Assembly (NCBI GenBank): GCA_900541035.1 | Contig: UQIN01000011.1 | Location: 1-64,000, forward strand | DNA from: an uncultured Collinsella sp. | GTDB lineage: Bacteria > Actinomycetota > Coriobacteriia > Coriobacteriales > Coriobacteriaceae | DNA: 64,000 nt | Direction: 5' to 3' | Shown here: positions 32,761 through 41,331 of the stretch, one piece after another | Layout: every line of letters begins with the position of its first letter | How positions within the stretch are numbered: position 1 is the first letter of the stretch | Notes under the pieces: model-generated | The model's database searches: none | What the model saw: only the letters and a program-made list of their open reading frames with translations | What the model was told of the DNA's origin: nothing | Made by a program: the position numbers and the translations under genes

Positions 32761-33234
32761 ATGATTTACGGTGCATTGGGCGATATCGAGGAGTACCGCG
32801 GAATGCTCAAGGGCCTCGACGTGTTGATCGACTGGCTCGAGGAGAACGACCCGGCGCAGCTCGAGGTCGGCAGCCATCCGATTCTGGGCGACAAGGTCTT
32901 TGCGAACGTCATGGCTCCCACGACGCGTCCCGAGGCAGAGGCTCACTACGAGACGCATCAGCGCTATCACGACCTGCAGATCGATGTCGAGGGTCGCGAG
33001 GCCTTTAAGGTCGCCACGGGCAGCCTGACGCTGGTCCAGGAGTTTGACGAGAAGGACGACTACGATCTGGTCGATTCCGACGCCTCGATCGCCGGCGATC
33101 TTGCTGACGATAAGTTTGCGCTGTTCGTTGCCGGCGAGCCTCATATGCCCACGCTCGAGTTCCCGGGCGATGGCGCGCAGCCGGTCAAGAAGATCTGCTT
33201 TAAGCTGCTTGCAGACGCTTACTGGGAGGAGTAA
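32761..33234 (+). CDS. YhcH/YjgK/YiaL (DUF386) family protein, copy 1
   Basis: This cupin-like family is found with sialic acid and amino-sugar genes, and members act as sugar anomerases or bind sugar acids. The 157-aa product carries the candidate metal-site segment HYETHQRYHDLQIDVEGRE with several His and Glu residues. AGAGGGG lies upstream of the ATG. The encoded protein is identical to that of the copy at 45393-45866. Sialic-acid genes are not in the window, so the substrate is unclear. Confidence 0.85.
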   Translation: MIYGALGDIEEYRGMLKGLDVLIDWLEENDPAQLEVGSHPILGDKVFANVMAPTTRPEAEAHYETHQRYHDLQIDVEGREAFKVATGSLTLVQEFDEKDDYDLVDSDASIAGDLADDKFALFVAGEPHMPTLEFPGDGAQPVKKICFKLLADAYWEE

Positions 33235-33265
33235 CGCGCTGCTCGGCTGAGTTGTTCGCCTGATG

Positions 33266-33344
33266 GCGTGATTCCCCTAGGGAAATCACGCAAGGATCCC
33301 GCCAAATGTGTTTCCCCTAGGGGAATCACGTTTGGCGGGGTTTT
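33266..33344 (+). terminator. Double hairpin terminator after DUF386 copy 1
   Basis: A first hairpin centred on CCCCTAGGG (33266-33291) is followed by a longer one whose arms are CCCGCCAAA and TTTGGCGGG, then TTTT. Both hairpins contain the same CGTGATTYCCCTAGG core, and a diverged copy follows DUF386 copy 2. Confidence 0.8.
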
Positions 33345-33718
33345 ATGTTTATGAATAGGGGAACTGAAGCCGTGACGATGCTTGGGTTGGCGCACGCGCA
33401 CTCAAATCGGCAACAACAAAGTAGATAAGCATTTGAAGAAATGCGATTGAAACATAATGTAACTAGTATGAAATAGTGGATAGCTGGTACATACCACCTT
33501 TCAAATATAGAATCGTAGAAATCTATAGTTAAAAAGTAATTTACCAGCGGGTTTATATTTTGTTCATTAAAGCCGTTCATCGCCATTTCGCTACCGTTTA
33601 CGGACCACTTCAGATTCTGTCTACATAATTGCGTTAATGCGTCCATAATAGGCAAGGCGTTTAGCCGAGGGCCGAGGAACCGGCATACGCGTCGTAGAGC
33701 ACGAAGATCGGGAGTAGC
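33345..33718 (+). other. AT-rich regulatory gap before the GH35 operon
   Basis: This 374-nt gap has no gene. It is far more AT-rich than its surroundings, holds the operator at 33485 and the 16-nt leader motif at 33592-33607, and ends with a GGGAG ribosome site. A transferred operon bringing its own control region would look like this. Confidence 0.5.
33485..33496. promoter_or_regulatory. DasR/NagR-like operator TGGTACATACCA
   Basis: A perfect TGGT-n4-ACCA site lies about 220 bp before the GH35 gene. It matches the layout of the nagE and gntR sites and would bring the GH35-PTS operon into the same regulon. Confidence 0.55.
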
Positions 33719-35515
33719 ATGCATTCGTTTAAGATCACCAATCAATTCCTACTTGATGATGAGCCGTTCACCATCTTGTCGGGGGCGATTCACTATATGC
33801 GTGTTCATCCGAGCGACTGGCACCACTCGCTCTATAACCTTAAGGCTCTTGGGTTTAATACGGTCGAAACGTATGTACCGTGGAATCTTCATGAGCCAAA
33901 GCCTGGCGTCTTCGATTTTTCTGGCTCAATCGATTTGGCGGCATTTCTTGATGAGGCAGCATCGCTCGGTCTGTATGCAATTGTTCGGCCCTCTCCGTTT
34001 ATTTGTGCAGAATGGGAATTTGGCGGCATGCCAGCATGGCTGCTGCGCGAACATGATATGAGGCCGCGTAGCAGCGACCCCAAATTTCTTGCTCACGTTG
34101 CGCAGTACTACGACCATCTCATGCCGATACTCGTCTCGCGTCAGATTGACAAGGGCGGAAATATCATCATGATGCAGGTTGAAAACGAGTATGGATCATA
34201 TTGCGAGGATAAGGACTATCTTCGCGCGATTCGTCGCCTTATGGTCGAGCGTGGGGTTTCCGTGCCCCTTTGTACTTCCGATGGCCCGTGGCGTGGGTGC
34301 CTTCGTGCCGGTACGCTCATTGACGATGATGTGTTGTGCACCGGCAACTTTGGTTCTCATGCAAAGGAGAACTTTGAGGCTCTTTCTGCTTTTCACAAGG
34401 AGCATGGAAAACAATGGCCTCTTATGTGCATGGAGTTGTGGGACGGCTGGTTCAATCGCTATGGGGAGAACGTCATCAGACGCGATCCCGAAGATCTTGC
34501 CTCTTGCGTTCGCGAGGTGCTCGAGCTTGGAGGATCTTTAAACCTCTACATGTTTCATGGAGGCACCAACTTTGGATTTATGAACGGATGTTCTGCACGC
34601 CATACGCATGACCTGCACCAGGTGACATCATATGACTACGATGCTCCATTGGACGAACAGGGCAACCCGACCGAGAAATACTTCGCAATTCAAAGGACAG
34701 TTCACGAGCTGTATCCCGATATCGCGCAAAGCAAGCCGTTAACAAAAAAGGCGTTTTCCATGCCCGATATTTCGGTGAGTGAGCGCGTAAGTCTCTTTAA
34801 TGTGCTCGATATTCTTTCGGAGCCGATTGAAGCCCAATATCCTATGCCCATGGAAGAGATGGGTCAGTCGTATGGATATACGTTATATACCACGACTGTC
34901 GAGCGTGACCGTGCAGATGAAGAGCGTATTCGGGTTATTGACGCCCGCGACCGCGCTCAGGTGTTTGTGAACGGTGACAAAGTGGCGACGCAGTATCAGG
35001 AGCACATCGGGGAAGATATTCACTGCGTTCTTCCCTGTGAACACAACCGCCTGGATGTTCTGACCGAGGATATGGGTCGCGTCAATTATGGTCACAAATT
35101 GCTCGCTGATACGCAACATAAGGGCATTAGGACAGGAGTTTGCGTTGATCTTCACTTTGTTACCGGTTGGGAGATGCGTTGTCTGCCACTCGATAACATC
35201 GATAATCTTGATTATTCCGCCGGCTGGGTAGAGGGGCAACCTTCCTTTTATCGCGCAAAGTTTGATATATCTGAGCCGGCTGATACCTTTATCGACACTA
35301 CGGGTTTTGGAAAGGGTGTGGCATTCGTAAACGGAACGAATGTCGGACGTTTTTGGGATAAGGGTCCCATCATGACGCTCTATGTTCCGCACGGTTTATT
35401 ACACCCTGGTACCAATGAACTCGTTATGTTCGAAACAGAGGGCGTGTATGATGCGAAAATCTCCCTTCGCTCTGAGCCCGTTATCCGTACACTTGAACAA
35501 GAAGGAGTTGAGTAG
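33719..35515 (+). CDS. GH35 beta-galactosidase, BgaC-like, intracellular
   Basis: It removes terminal beta-linked galactose; the BgaC subgroup prefers Gal-beta-1,3-GlcNAc/GalNAc. The 598-aa product has no signal peptide. The acid/base Glu is in MQVENEYGSY and the nucleophile region is CMELWDGWFNRYGE; AIHYMRVHP and TVETYVPWNLHEP are further GH35 marks. C-terminal beta domains include GFGKGVAFVNGTNVGRFW. The stop is 2 bp before a PTS IIB gene. In Streptococcus pneumoniae bgaC is likewise followed by mannose-family PTS genes and agaS. Codon use is AT-richer than in neighbours. Confidence 0.9.
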   Translation: MHSFKITNQFLLDDEPFTILSGAIHYMRVHPSDWHHSLYNLKALGFNTVETYVPWNLHEPKPGVFDFSGSIDLAAFLDEAASLGLYAIVRPSPFICAEWEFGGMPAWLLREHDMRPRSSDPKFLAHVAQYYDHLMPILVSRQIDKGGNIIMMQVENEYGSYCEDKDYLRAIRRLMVERGVSVPLCTSDGPWRGCLRAGTLIDDDVLCTGNFGSHAKENFEALSAFHKEHGKQWPLMCMELWDGWFNRYGENVIRRDPEDLASCVREVLELGGSLNLYMFHGGTNFGFMNGCSARHTHDLHQVTSYDYDAPLDEQGNPTEKYFAIQRTVHELYPDIAQSKPLTKKAFSMPDISVSERVSLFNVLDILSEPIEAQYPMPMEEMGQSYGYTLYTTTVERDRADEERIRVIDARDRAQVFVNGDKVATQYQEHIGEDIHCVLPCEHNRLDVLTEDMGRVNYGHKLLADTQHKGIRTGVCVDLHFVTGWEMRCLPLDNIDNLDYSAGWVEGQPSFYRAKFDISEPADTFIDTTGFGKGVAFVNGTNVGRFWDKGPIMTLYVPHGLLHPGTNELVMFETEGVYDAKISLRSEPVIRTLEQEGVE

Positions 35516-35517
35516 AA

Positions 35518-35982
35518 ATGATTGTAGGCGCACGAATCGACTTTCGCTTGATTCACGGACAGGTGGCAAACCTCTGGTCTAACGCCCGTCAGGTAAGCCG
35601 CTTCATGGTAGTTGACGACGAGGTATCGCAAGATGCTACCCAAAAGCAGGTTCTTCGCATGGCTTGCCCGGCAACTGTGAAGTTGTCCGTGCTTCCTGTC
35701 GACAAGGCCGCTGCCAACATCACTGCTGGCAAATATGATGCGCAACGTCTCTTCATTGTTGCGAAAAAGCCTGAGGTCTACGTTCGACTTTTGGAACAAG
35801 GTGTTAAGCTTGAGCAGCTCATCGTCGGTAATATGACGACAATGGAGCCGGTCAAGAAGCTGAATCGCAACATTAGTTGCGACCGGGGGGACCTTGACGC
35901 ATTTGCCAAACTCAAGGCCGATAATCTTCCTATTGTCATTCAGCTGACGCCGCAGGATAACCCAGAGGCTCTCACGCTCTAG
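35518..35982 (+). CDS. PTS mannose/sorbose-family EIIB
   Basis: The 154-aa cytoplasmic subunit accepts phosphate from EIIA and passes it to the sugar entering through IIC-IID. The phospho-His is in RLIHGQVANLW (about residue 15), preceded by GARIDF. AGAAGGAG is in the end of the GH35 gene, giving tight coupling. With IIC, IID and IIA downstream it forms a complete mannose-family transporter, presumably for a galactosyl-HexNAc disaccharide. Confidence 0.92.
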   Translation: MIVGARIDFRLIHGQVANLWSNARQVSRFMVVDDEVSQDATQKQVLRMACPATVKLSVLPVDKAAANITAGKYDAQRLFIVAKKPEVYVRLLEQGVKLEQLIVGNMTTMEPVKKLNRNISCDRGDLDAFAKLKADNLPIVIQLTPQDNPEALTL

Positions 35983-36075
35983 TCGAATTAACGCTAGGCC
36001 GTGAAGGGGGATGCACGGTTTATATAAGCGTATTGGTATTGTAGAAACTGTTACACCTTAAATAAGGAGTTTACC

Positions 36076-36963
36076 ATGATTGCTTGGTGGCAGATTCTTC
36101 TGTTAACCCTGTATGCGGGTTATCAGATTATGGATGAGCTGAACTGGTACACCTGTGCCGGCTCAGCCGTCTTCTCCGGTATGATTACCGGTTTGATTAT
36201 GGGTGACCTGCAGACTGGCCTGTTTATCGGCGGCAGCATGCAGCTCACCGTCCTGGGCGTTGGTACCTTTGGCGGCGCCTCTCGTATCGATGCCAACTCC
36301 GGCACTCTGGTCGCCACTGCCTTTGCCGTGGGTGCGGGCATGAATCCCGAGACGGCTCTTGCCGCCATCGGCGTACCTGTCGCTGCCATTCTCGTTTACA
36401 CCGATATCGCCGGCCGTTTCGCCAACACGTTCTTCGGTCACATGTGCGATGCCGATATCGAGAAGATGAACTGGGGCGCCTACAACGTACACTACTTGCT
36501 CGGTGCCGTTTCCTGGATGTTGTCCCGCATGATTCCGGTCTTCCTGGCTCTCGCATTTGGCCAGGGCTTGGTCGAGGGCATCACCACCGCCCTTAACGGC
36601 GACTTGAAGTGGCTGGGTGACGGTCTGTCTGTTGCTGGCGGTGCCTTGCCCGCCGTTGGCTTCGCCATCCTGCTCCGTTACCTGCCGGTCAAAAAGCACG
36701 TCGCCTACCTGCTGCTCGGCTTTGTAGTCGCCGCCCTGTTTGGTACGGCCTTCACGAGCATCATGAACCTCAACGCCAACATCGTCGCTGTGAACGGTGC
36801 GCTTGGTAAGGGTGCCGTGGATATGGTCGGTATGTTCAATAACATGTCGATGCTGGCGATCGCTATTATTGGCTTTGCTCTGTCTTTGCTGTACTACAAG
36901 AACAACCAGCGTCCCGTCGCTGCTGCTGGCGCTGCGGAGGGAGACGACGACGATGAGCTCTAA
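36076..36963 (+). CDS. PTS mannose/sorbose-family EIIC
   Basis: This is the main membrane permease subunit of the mannose-family PTS (ManY type). The 295-aa product has 7-9 hydrophobic segments and the family segments GLIMGDLQTGLFIGGSMQL and GTFGGASRIDANSGTLVA. AAGGAG precedes the ATG. Its last 11 bp overlap the IID gene. The 93-bp gap after IIB carries a TATTGGTATTG segment and could hold an internal promoter. Confidence 0.93.
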   Translation: MIAWWQILLLTLYAGYQIMDELNWYTCAGSAVFSGMITGLIMGDLQTGLFIGGSMQLTVLGVGTFGGASRIDANSGTLVATAFAVGAGMNPETALAAIGVPVAAILVYTDIAGRFANTFFGHMCDADIEKMNWGAYNVHYLLGAVSWMLSRMIPVFLALAFGQGLVEGITTALNGDLKWLGDGLSVAGGALPAVGFAILLRYLPVKKHVAYLLLGFVVAALFGTAFTSIMNLNANIVAVNGALGKGAVDMVGMFNNMSMLAIAIIGFALSLLYYKNNQRPVAAAGAAEGDDDDEL

Positions 36964-37792
36964 TGAGAAACTCGCCAATGGCACCACTGGCTACAAGATT
37001 ACCAAGGACGACCTTGCGCAGATCAACCGTCGTAACCTGCTTGGTTTCCAGGATGGTTGGAACTACGAGCGCATGCAACACTCTGGTTATCTCTGGATTA
37101 TCCTGCCCACGCTGCGCAAGCTGTACGGTGACGGCACGCCGGAGCTAAAGGAAGCCTGCCGCGCCCAGTGCGCACCGTTCTTCAACACCTCAAACTTCCT
37201 CAACACGATCATCACCGGTATCGATTTGGCGATCGAGGAAGAGGAGGGCATTGAGGGCCTCGAGGCTGTTGCCGGTCTCAAGACTGGTCTCATGGGACCG
37301 CTGGCTTCCATCGGCGATTCCATCTTCGGTTCGCTGCTCCCGACCATTTTTGGCGCCCTGGCTGCCAATATGGCCATGAACGGCAACCCCTTGGGTATCT
37401 TCATCTGGGTCGCCGTTAACATCCTTGTTGACTGGTTCCGCTGCAAGCAGACCCACATGGCCTATGAGCAGGGTATGAAGCTCGTCACCACCATGAGCGA
37501 CCGCCTGAACGCGTTGACCGACGCGGCCTCCGTAATGGGTGTCTTTATGGTCGGTGCCCTGGTCGCAACCAATGTCGGTATCGTCATTGCAGCGAAGCCT
37601 GTTATCGGTGGCGTTACCGTTGACTTGCAGAATATCTGCAATATGATTTGCCCCAAGCTGGTTCCTGCCGCGCTCGTCGGCTTCGTATACTGGCTCCTTG
37701 GTAAGAAGGGCATGACCTCGACGAAGGCTATCTTTATCGTCTTGGTTCTGTCCATTGCCTTGGGTGCATTCGGTATCATTTGCAAGGGCTAA
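36953..37792 (+). CDS. PTS mannose/sorbose-family EIID
   Basis: EIID (ManZ type) completes the membrane channel. The 279-aa product starts at ATG 36953 within the IIC gene. Typical marks are the N-terminal LGFQDGWNYERMQHSGYLW, AQCAPFFNTSNFLNTIITGI and GLMGPLASIGDSIFGSL; the C-terminal half holds the membrane helices. A strong terminator follows at 37835, so the IIA gene at 38686 is likely on reduced read-through or on its own promoter. Confidence 0.93.
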   Translation: MSSNEKLANGTTGYKITKDDLAQINRRNLLGFQDGWNYERMQHSGYLWIILPTLRKLYGDGTPELKEACRAQCAPFFNTSNFLNTIITGIDLAIEEEEGIEGLEAVAGLKTGLMGPLASIGDSIFGSLLPTIFGALAANMAMNGNPLGIFIWVAVNILVDWFRCKQTHMAYEQGMKLVTTMSDRLNALTDAASVMGVFMVGALVATNVGIVIAAKPVIGGVTVDLQNICNMICPKLVPAALVGFVYWLLGKKGMTSTKAIFIVLVLSIALGAFGIICKG

Positions 37793-37834
37793 GTACCCCA
37801 TATTGTCGCGACATTTGATCCTCAATTAAGATGT

Positions 37835-37897
37835 GGCGCACACCTCCAAGGCGACTTTATCGCCATATCCCCTGGAGTGTGCGCCTCTTTTGTTTTG
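37835..37897 (+). terminator. Branched terminator after EIID
   Basis: Outer arms GGCGCACACCTCCA and TGGAGTGTGCGCC enclose an inner GGCGA/TCGCC stem; TCTTTTGTTTTG follows. Confidence 0.8.
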
Positions 37898-37980
37898 TCG
37901 GACACCGCTTTTCATAGGCGGTTATGCAGTCATCGTGTTCGATTAATTCATTAAGGCTGCCTTGAAGGGAATATAGTGCA

Positions 37981-38604
37981 ATGCCATTTTGGATTGTCCT
38001 GTTCATTTGTGTTGTCGTGGCTTATTTCGCTGTGACCGAAGGAGCGAAAAAATACTTCGATATGAAATTGCAGGTATTGTTTAACTTGGGCTTATACCAA
38101 GATTGCATAGACCTGCTCGATCGCAAACTAGCGCGTATAGTAATGTCTACGTATAAGCAGTATTACCTTCGTTTCACTATCTACGAAGCTGCTGATATGG
38201 ACGCATATGCAGATCGAATGCTTGACCACTTGCTGGAGATGTCGTGCAGCGATAAGCAACGTCGACAGCTTGCGGTTCGCGCATTTAATTTCTATATCAA
38301 GACGGGTGACCGCAAGCGGGCGGCGTCCATGTTGGAAGAGATGCGCCCCGTCGTGTCGAAGGGTATTTTGGCGGACAGTCAATTGACCTACGACATAGTC
38401 TTTCGCCGTCGGCATGATAAGATCGATGAGATGGAAGCCATGCTAGATACGAACGACCTTGGGTTACGCGGAAAGCTCTATCTGCTGCTCTCATATCAAT
38501 ATGAGAGTAGCGGGAACAAGAGCGAAGCACGTAGATATCGCAACCTTGAAAAGCAGCTTAGAGACGCTCACAGACCTCCCACGATAAAACAAAATACTCA
38601 CTAA
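37981..38604 (+). CDS. Membrane-anchored TPR-like protein inside the PTS cluster
   Basis: The 207-aa product has an N-terminal membrane helix (FWIVLFICVVVAYFAVTEG) and then ~185 residues of helical pairs resembling tetratricopeptide repeats (DMKLQVLFNLGLYQDCIDLL, RAFNFYIKTGDRKRAASML, KLYLLLSYQYESSGNKSEA). I do not recognise a named family. It stands between EIID and EIIA, an odd place for a non-PTS gene, and its base composition is AT-rich like the IIA and GntR genes after it. It may tether or modulate the PTS complex at the membrane; that is inference. Confidence 0.7.
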   Translation: MPFWIVLFICVVVAYFAVTEGAKKYFDMKLQVLFNLGLYQDCIDLLDRKLARIVMSTYKQYYLRFTIYEAADMDAYADRMLDHLLEMSCSDKQRRQLAVRAFNFYIKTGDRKRAASMLEEMRPVVSKGILADSQLTYDIVFRRRHDKIDEMEAMLDTNDLGLRGKLYLLLSYQYESSGNKSEARRYRNLEKQLRDAHRPPTIKQNTH

Positions 38605-38685
38605 ACTTTAATGATGCAGTGGTCGTAAGAGCCCTTTTGAGGGGTTCTATGGCTAGAGAAAGCGAACGGTAGAAAGGTAGATAGA

Positions 38686-39114
38686 ATGATTGGATTTGTA
38701 CTAACTGGTCACGGTCAGTTTGCACCTGGTTTGAAAAGCGCTGTGGATATGGTCGCCGGCGAACAGCCTAATTTTGAGGTAGTTCCTTTTGCGGGCTCGG
38801 AGGCGGTTACTTTTGGTGATGATTTGCGAACCTGCATTGCCAAGATGCGTCAAGCTTGTGATGGCGTATTGGTGTTTGTTGATTTGCTTGGCGGTACTCC
38901 GTTCAATCAAGCTATCCCAATGACGACTGAGCTCGATAACGTGACCGTTGTCACCGGAACAAATCTACCTATGTTGGTGGAGCTCGTTATGACGCGTGCG
39001 TTTGGAGACCCAACGCTTGATGAACTTGCCGAACGCGCACGGGTCGTTGGTCGTGAGGGAGTCGATCTCAAGAAACTCGAGAGTGCTGACATTGATGAAG
39101 ACGATGAGATGTAG
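38686..39114 (+). CDS. PTS mannose/sorbose-family EIIA
   Basis: The 142-aa cytoplasmic domain takes phosphate from HPr on the His of TGHGQFAPG (about residue 9) and hands it to EIIB. VDLLGGTPFNQA and VVTGTNLPMLVELV are typical EIIA-Man segments. The ribosome site is AGAAAGG. It completes the IIB-IIC-IID-IIA set but is separated from IID by a terminator and the TPR-like gene. Confidence 0.92.
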   Translation: MIGFVLTGHGQFAPGLKSAVDMVAGEQPNFEVVPFAGSEAVTFGDDLRTCIAKMRQACDGVLVFVDLLGGTPFNQAIPMTTELDNVTVVTGTNLPMLVELVMTRAFGDPTLDELAERARVVGREGVDLKKLESADIDEDDEM

Positions 39115-39201
39115 CGTCGCTATTAGCCCATTTATTGGACATGTTGGTGCGTTACCTGAAGGCTGAAGTATTGGTCAATTGCTCATTACGTGGAGAATAT
39201 C

Positions 39202-39936
39202 ATGACGTGCACGAGGCACAGACAACCGCTATATGACCAGCTCGTAGATATTCTGATCGAAAAAATTGATCATGAATATCAGCCAGGTGATTTGATTCCG
39301 TCCGAACGTGAGCTTGCCGAACGTTTCGGGCTTTCGCGGTCGACTGTCCGGCTTGCAATTCAGGAACTTGAGTATCTTGGTCGGATTGTGCGAAAACAAG
39401 GTCGCGGTACGTTTGTTGCCGATCGACTAGCTCAAGCAACAAATCTTACCCAATCGTACAGTTTTACTGAACAGATGAAAGCGATGGGCCGGCTGCCAGA
39501 AACAACCATCTTAGAGTTCTGTGAAATGGAAGCAGATAAAACGCTCTCGATGCAAATGGGGATTCATTTGGGTGAAAAGGTATTAAAACTCAAACGTTTA
39601 CGAATGGCAGATGGTATACCTATGATGGTTGAGCGTAGCTATCTTCCAGCAAGGCTCTTTATTTCACTCAAGCGTCCTCTACTCGAACAAAAGCCCCTTT
39701 ACGATGTTATTGAGCAGGATTATCAGCAGAAAATTCGAGTGGCGGATGAGGAGTTCTCTGCGGGTATAGCACGTCCATGTGACGCTCGGCTTCTAGGTAT
39801 TGGTGAGGGTGCGCCAGTTCTGGACATAGTCCGAACTACTCACAACACCCAAAATGATGTTGTCGAGTTCACGCTTTCGGTGGCTCGTGCCGACAAGTTC
39901 AAGTACAGAATCTCTCACTATCGAGATACTTTGTGA
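39202..39936 (+). CDS. GntR/HutC-family regulator, NagR/DasR-like paralog
   Basis: This 244-aa protein is a paralog of the regulator at 30684: RQPLYDQLVDILIEKIDHE, IPSERELAERFGLSRSTVRLAI and the UTRA start TEQMKAMGRLPETTILEF align almost residue by residue. ATG 39202 is chosen for the GGAG six bases upstream; a GTG at 39190 is also open. It presumably controls the GH35-PTS-agaS genes, perhaps binding the same TGGTnnnnACCA sites as its paralog. The gene is much more AT-rich than its paralog, which points to separate histories rather than local duplication. Confidence 0.87.
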   Translation: MTCTRHRQPLYDQLVDILIEKIDHEYQPGDLIPSERELAERFGLSRSTVRLAIQELEYLGRIVRKQGRGTFVADRLAQATNLTQSYSFTEQMKAMGRLPETTILEFCEMEADKTLSMQMGIHLGEKVLKLKRLRMADGIPMMVERSYLPARLFISLKRPLLEQKPLYDVIEQDYQQKIRVADEEFSAGIARPCDARLLGIGEGAPVLDIVRTTHNTQNDVVEFTLSVARADKFKYRISHYRDTL

Positions 39937-40047
39937 TCGGATACGAGTGCTAACGAAAGAAAAACAGCCTATGACTACTACTCGATTTGACTTTTCAGGT
40001 TGAGTCTTTGTATATCAGGCAATTTAGTAAAGAAAGAGGTATTAGAA

Positions 40048-41214
40048 ATGTTCGAGAAGAGTGTCGAGGAGCTCACCGAGCTCGGCGCCCAGATCACCAC
40101 GGCCGAGATTGCCCAGCAGCCCGAGCTTTGGCGTGATACGCTCAACATCTATCGCGAGAACAAGGAGGCCATCGAGGCCTTCCTGGCCGAGGCTCGCGCT
40201 ATGGGTGAGGGTCGTCTGTCCGTTGTCTTCACCGGTGCCGGTACGTCCGACTACGTTGGCGATACCTGCGCCCCGTACCTGCGTCACGCTGGCAACACTG
40301 ATCTCTACGACTTTAAGCCCATCGCCACGACCGACATCGTGAGCGCCCCGCGCGACTTCCTGCGCGCCGAGGATCCCACGCTCGTGGTTTCCTTTGCCCG
40401 CTCTGGCAATAGCCCCGAGAGCCTTGCCGCCGTTGCCGTTGCCAAGGAGCTCGTCCACAACGTCAAGTTCCTCAACATCACCTGCGCTCCCGAGGGCAAG
40501 CTCGCCGTTGAGTCTGCCGATGATCCCAACGCGCTGACGCTGCTCATTCCGCGCGCCAACGACAAGGGCTTCGCCATGACCGGTTCTTATTCCTGCATGA
40601 CCCTGCTCTCTACCCTTATTTTCGATACGGCCTCTGACGAGCAGAAGGCTGAATGGGTCGAGACCATCGCCAAGATGGGCGAGGAGGTTATCGCTCGCGA
40701 GTCCGAGGTCGCCGATTACCTGGCTGGCGACTTCAACCGCGTGACCTACTTGGGTTCTGGCTCCTTCGGTGGCCTTGCCCAGGAGAGCCAGCTCAAGATC
40801 CTCGAGCTCGCTCACGGCCTGGTTGCCACTTCTTACGACACTTCCATGGGCTATCGTCACGGACCTAAGTCCTTCGTCGACGATAAGACGCTCGTCTTCG
40901 TGTTCGTCAACAATGACGCTTACACCCGTCAGTATGACATCGACATTCTCAACGAGATTGGTGGCGACGAGATCGCTCAGCACACCATCGCCGTTCAGCA
41001 GGAAGGTGCCACCGTCTATGAGGGTGAGTCCTTCACCTTTAAGGGCTACGAGGCGCTTCCCGAGGGCTACCTTGCTCTGCCGTTCGTAATGTTTGCCCAG
41101 GCTATCAGCCTGCTCAACTCCGTGCGCGTGGGCAACACGCCCGATACGCCGAGCCCCACCGGCACGGTCAACCGCGTGGTTAAGGGCGTGACGATTCACC
41201 CCTTCACCGCTTAA
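40048..41214 (+). CDS. agaS: AgaS-type SIS-domain sugar isomerase/deaminase
   Basis: AgaS converts galactosamine 6-phosphate to tagatose 6-phosphate (deamination and isomerisation). The 388-aa product starts at ATG 40048 with AAAGAGG upstream. Two SIS domains are visible: GAGTSDYVGD and SFARSGNSPESL in the first, GSGSFGGLAQE and YRHGPKSFV in the second. Codon use is of the highly expressed type, unlike the AT-rich regulator just before it. Position after the BgaC-PTS genes and before nagA mirrors the streptococcal operon, which supports GalN-6-P as substrate. Confidence 0.88.
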   Translation: MFEKSVEELTELGAQITTAEIAQQPELWRDTLNIYRENKEAIEAFLAEARAMGEGRLSVVFTGAGTSDYVGDTCAPYLRHAGNTDLYDFKPIATTDIVSAPRDFLRAEDPTLVVSFARSGNSPESLAAVAVAKELVHNVKFLNITCAPEGKLAVESADDPNALTLLIPRANDKGFAMTGSYSCMTLLSTLIFDTASDEQKAEWVETIAKMGEEVIARESEVADYLAGDFNRVTYLGSGSFGGLAQESQLKILELAHGLVATSYDTSMGYRHGPKSFVDDKTLVFVFVNNDAYTRQYDIDILNEIGGDEIAQHTIAVQQEGATVYEGESFTFKGYEALPEGYLALPFVMFAQAISLLNSVRVGNTPDTPSPTGTVNRVVKGVTIHPFTA

Positions 41215-41232
41215 TCGCGTCCCCCTGTAAGG

Positions 41233-41274
41233 GCGCCCGTCCGCTCATAACGGCGGGCGGGCGCTTTTTGTTTT
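41233..41274 (+). terminator. Rho-independent terminator of agaS
   Basis: GCGCCCGTCCGC pairs with GCGGGCGGGCGC (one G-T pair), followed by TTTTTGTTTT. Confidence 0.88.
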
Positions 41275-41331
41275 ACGTGAGCTGTGTATAAGCATCACCA
41301 CAGTCAACTGCTTTAGAAGCAAGGAGTGCAT

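Noticed and set aside
36797..36952. Longer N-terminus for EIID
   Set aside because: That part is the EIIC gene read in another frame (Cys/Leu/Arg-rich); the ATG at 36953 gives the normal EIID start.
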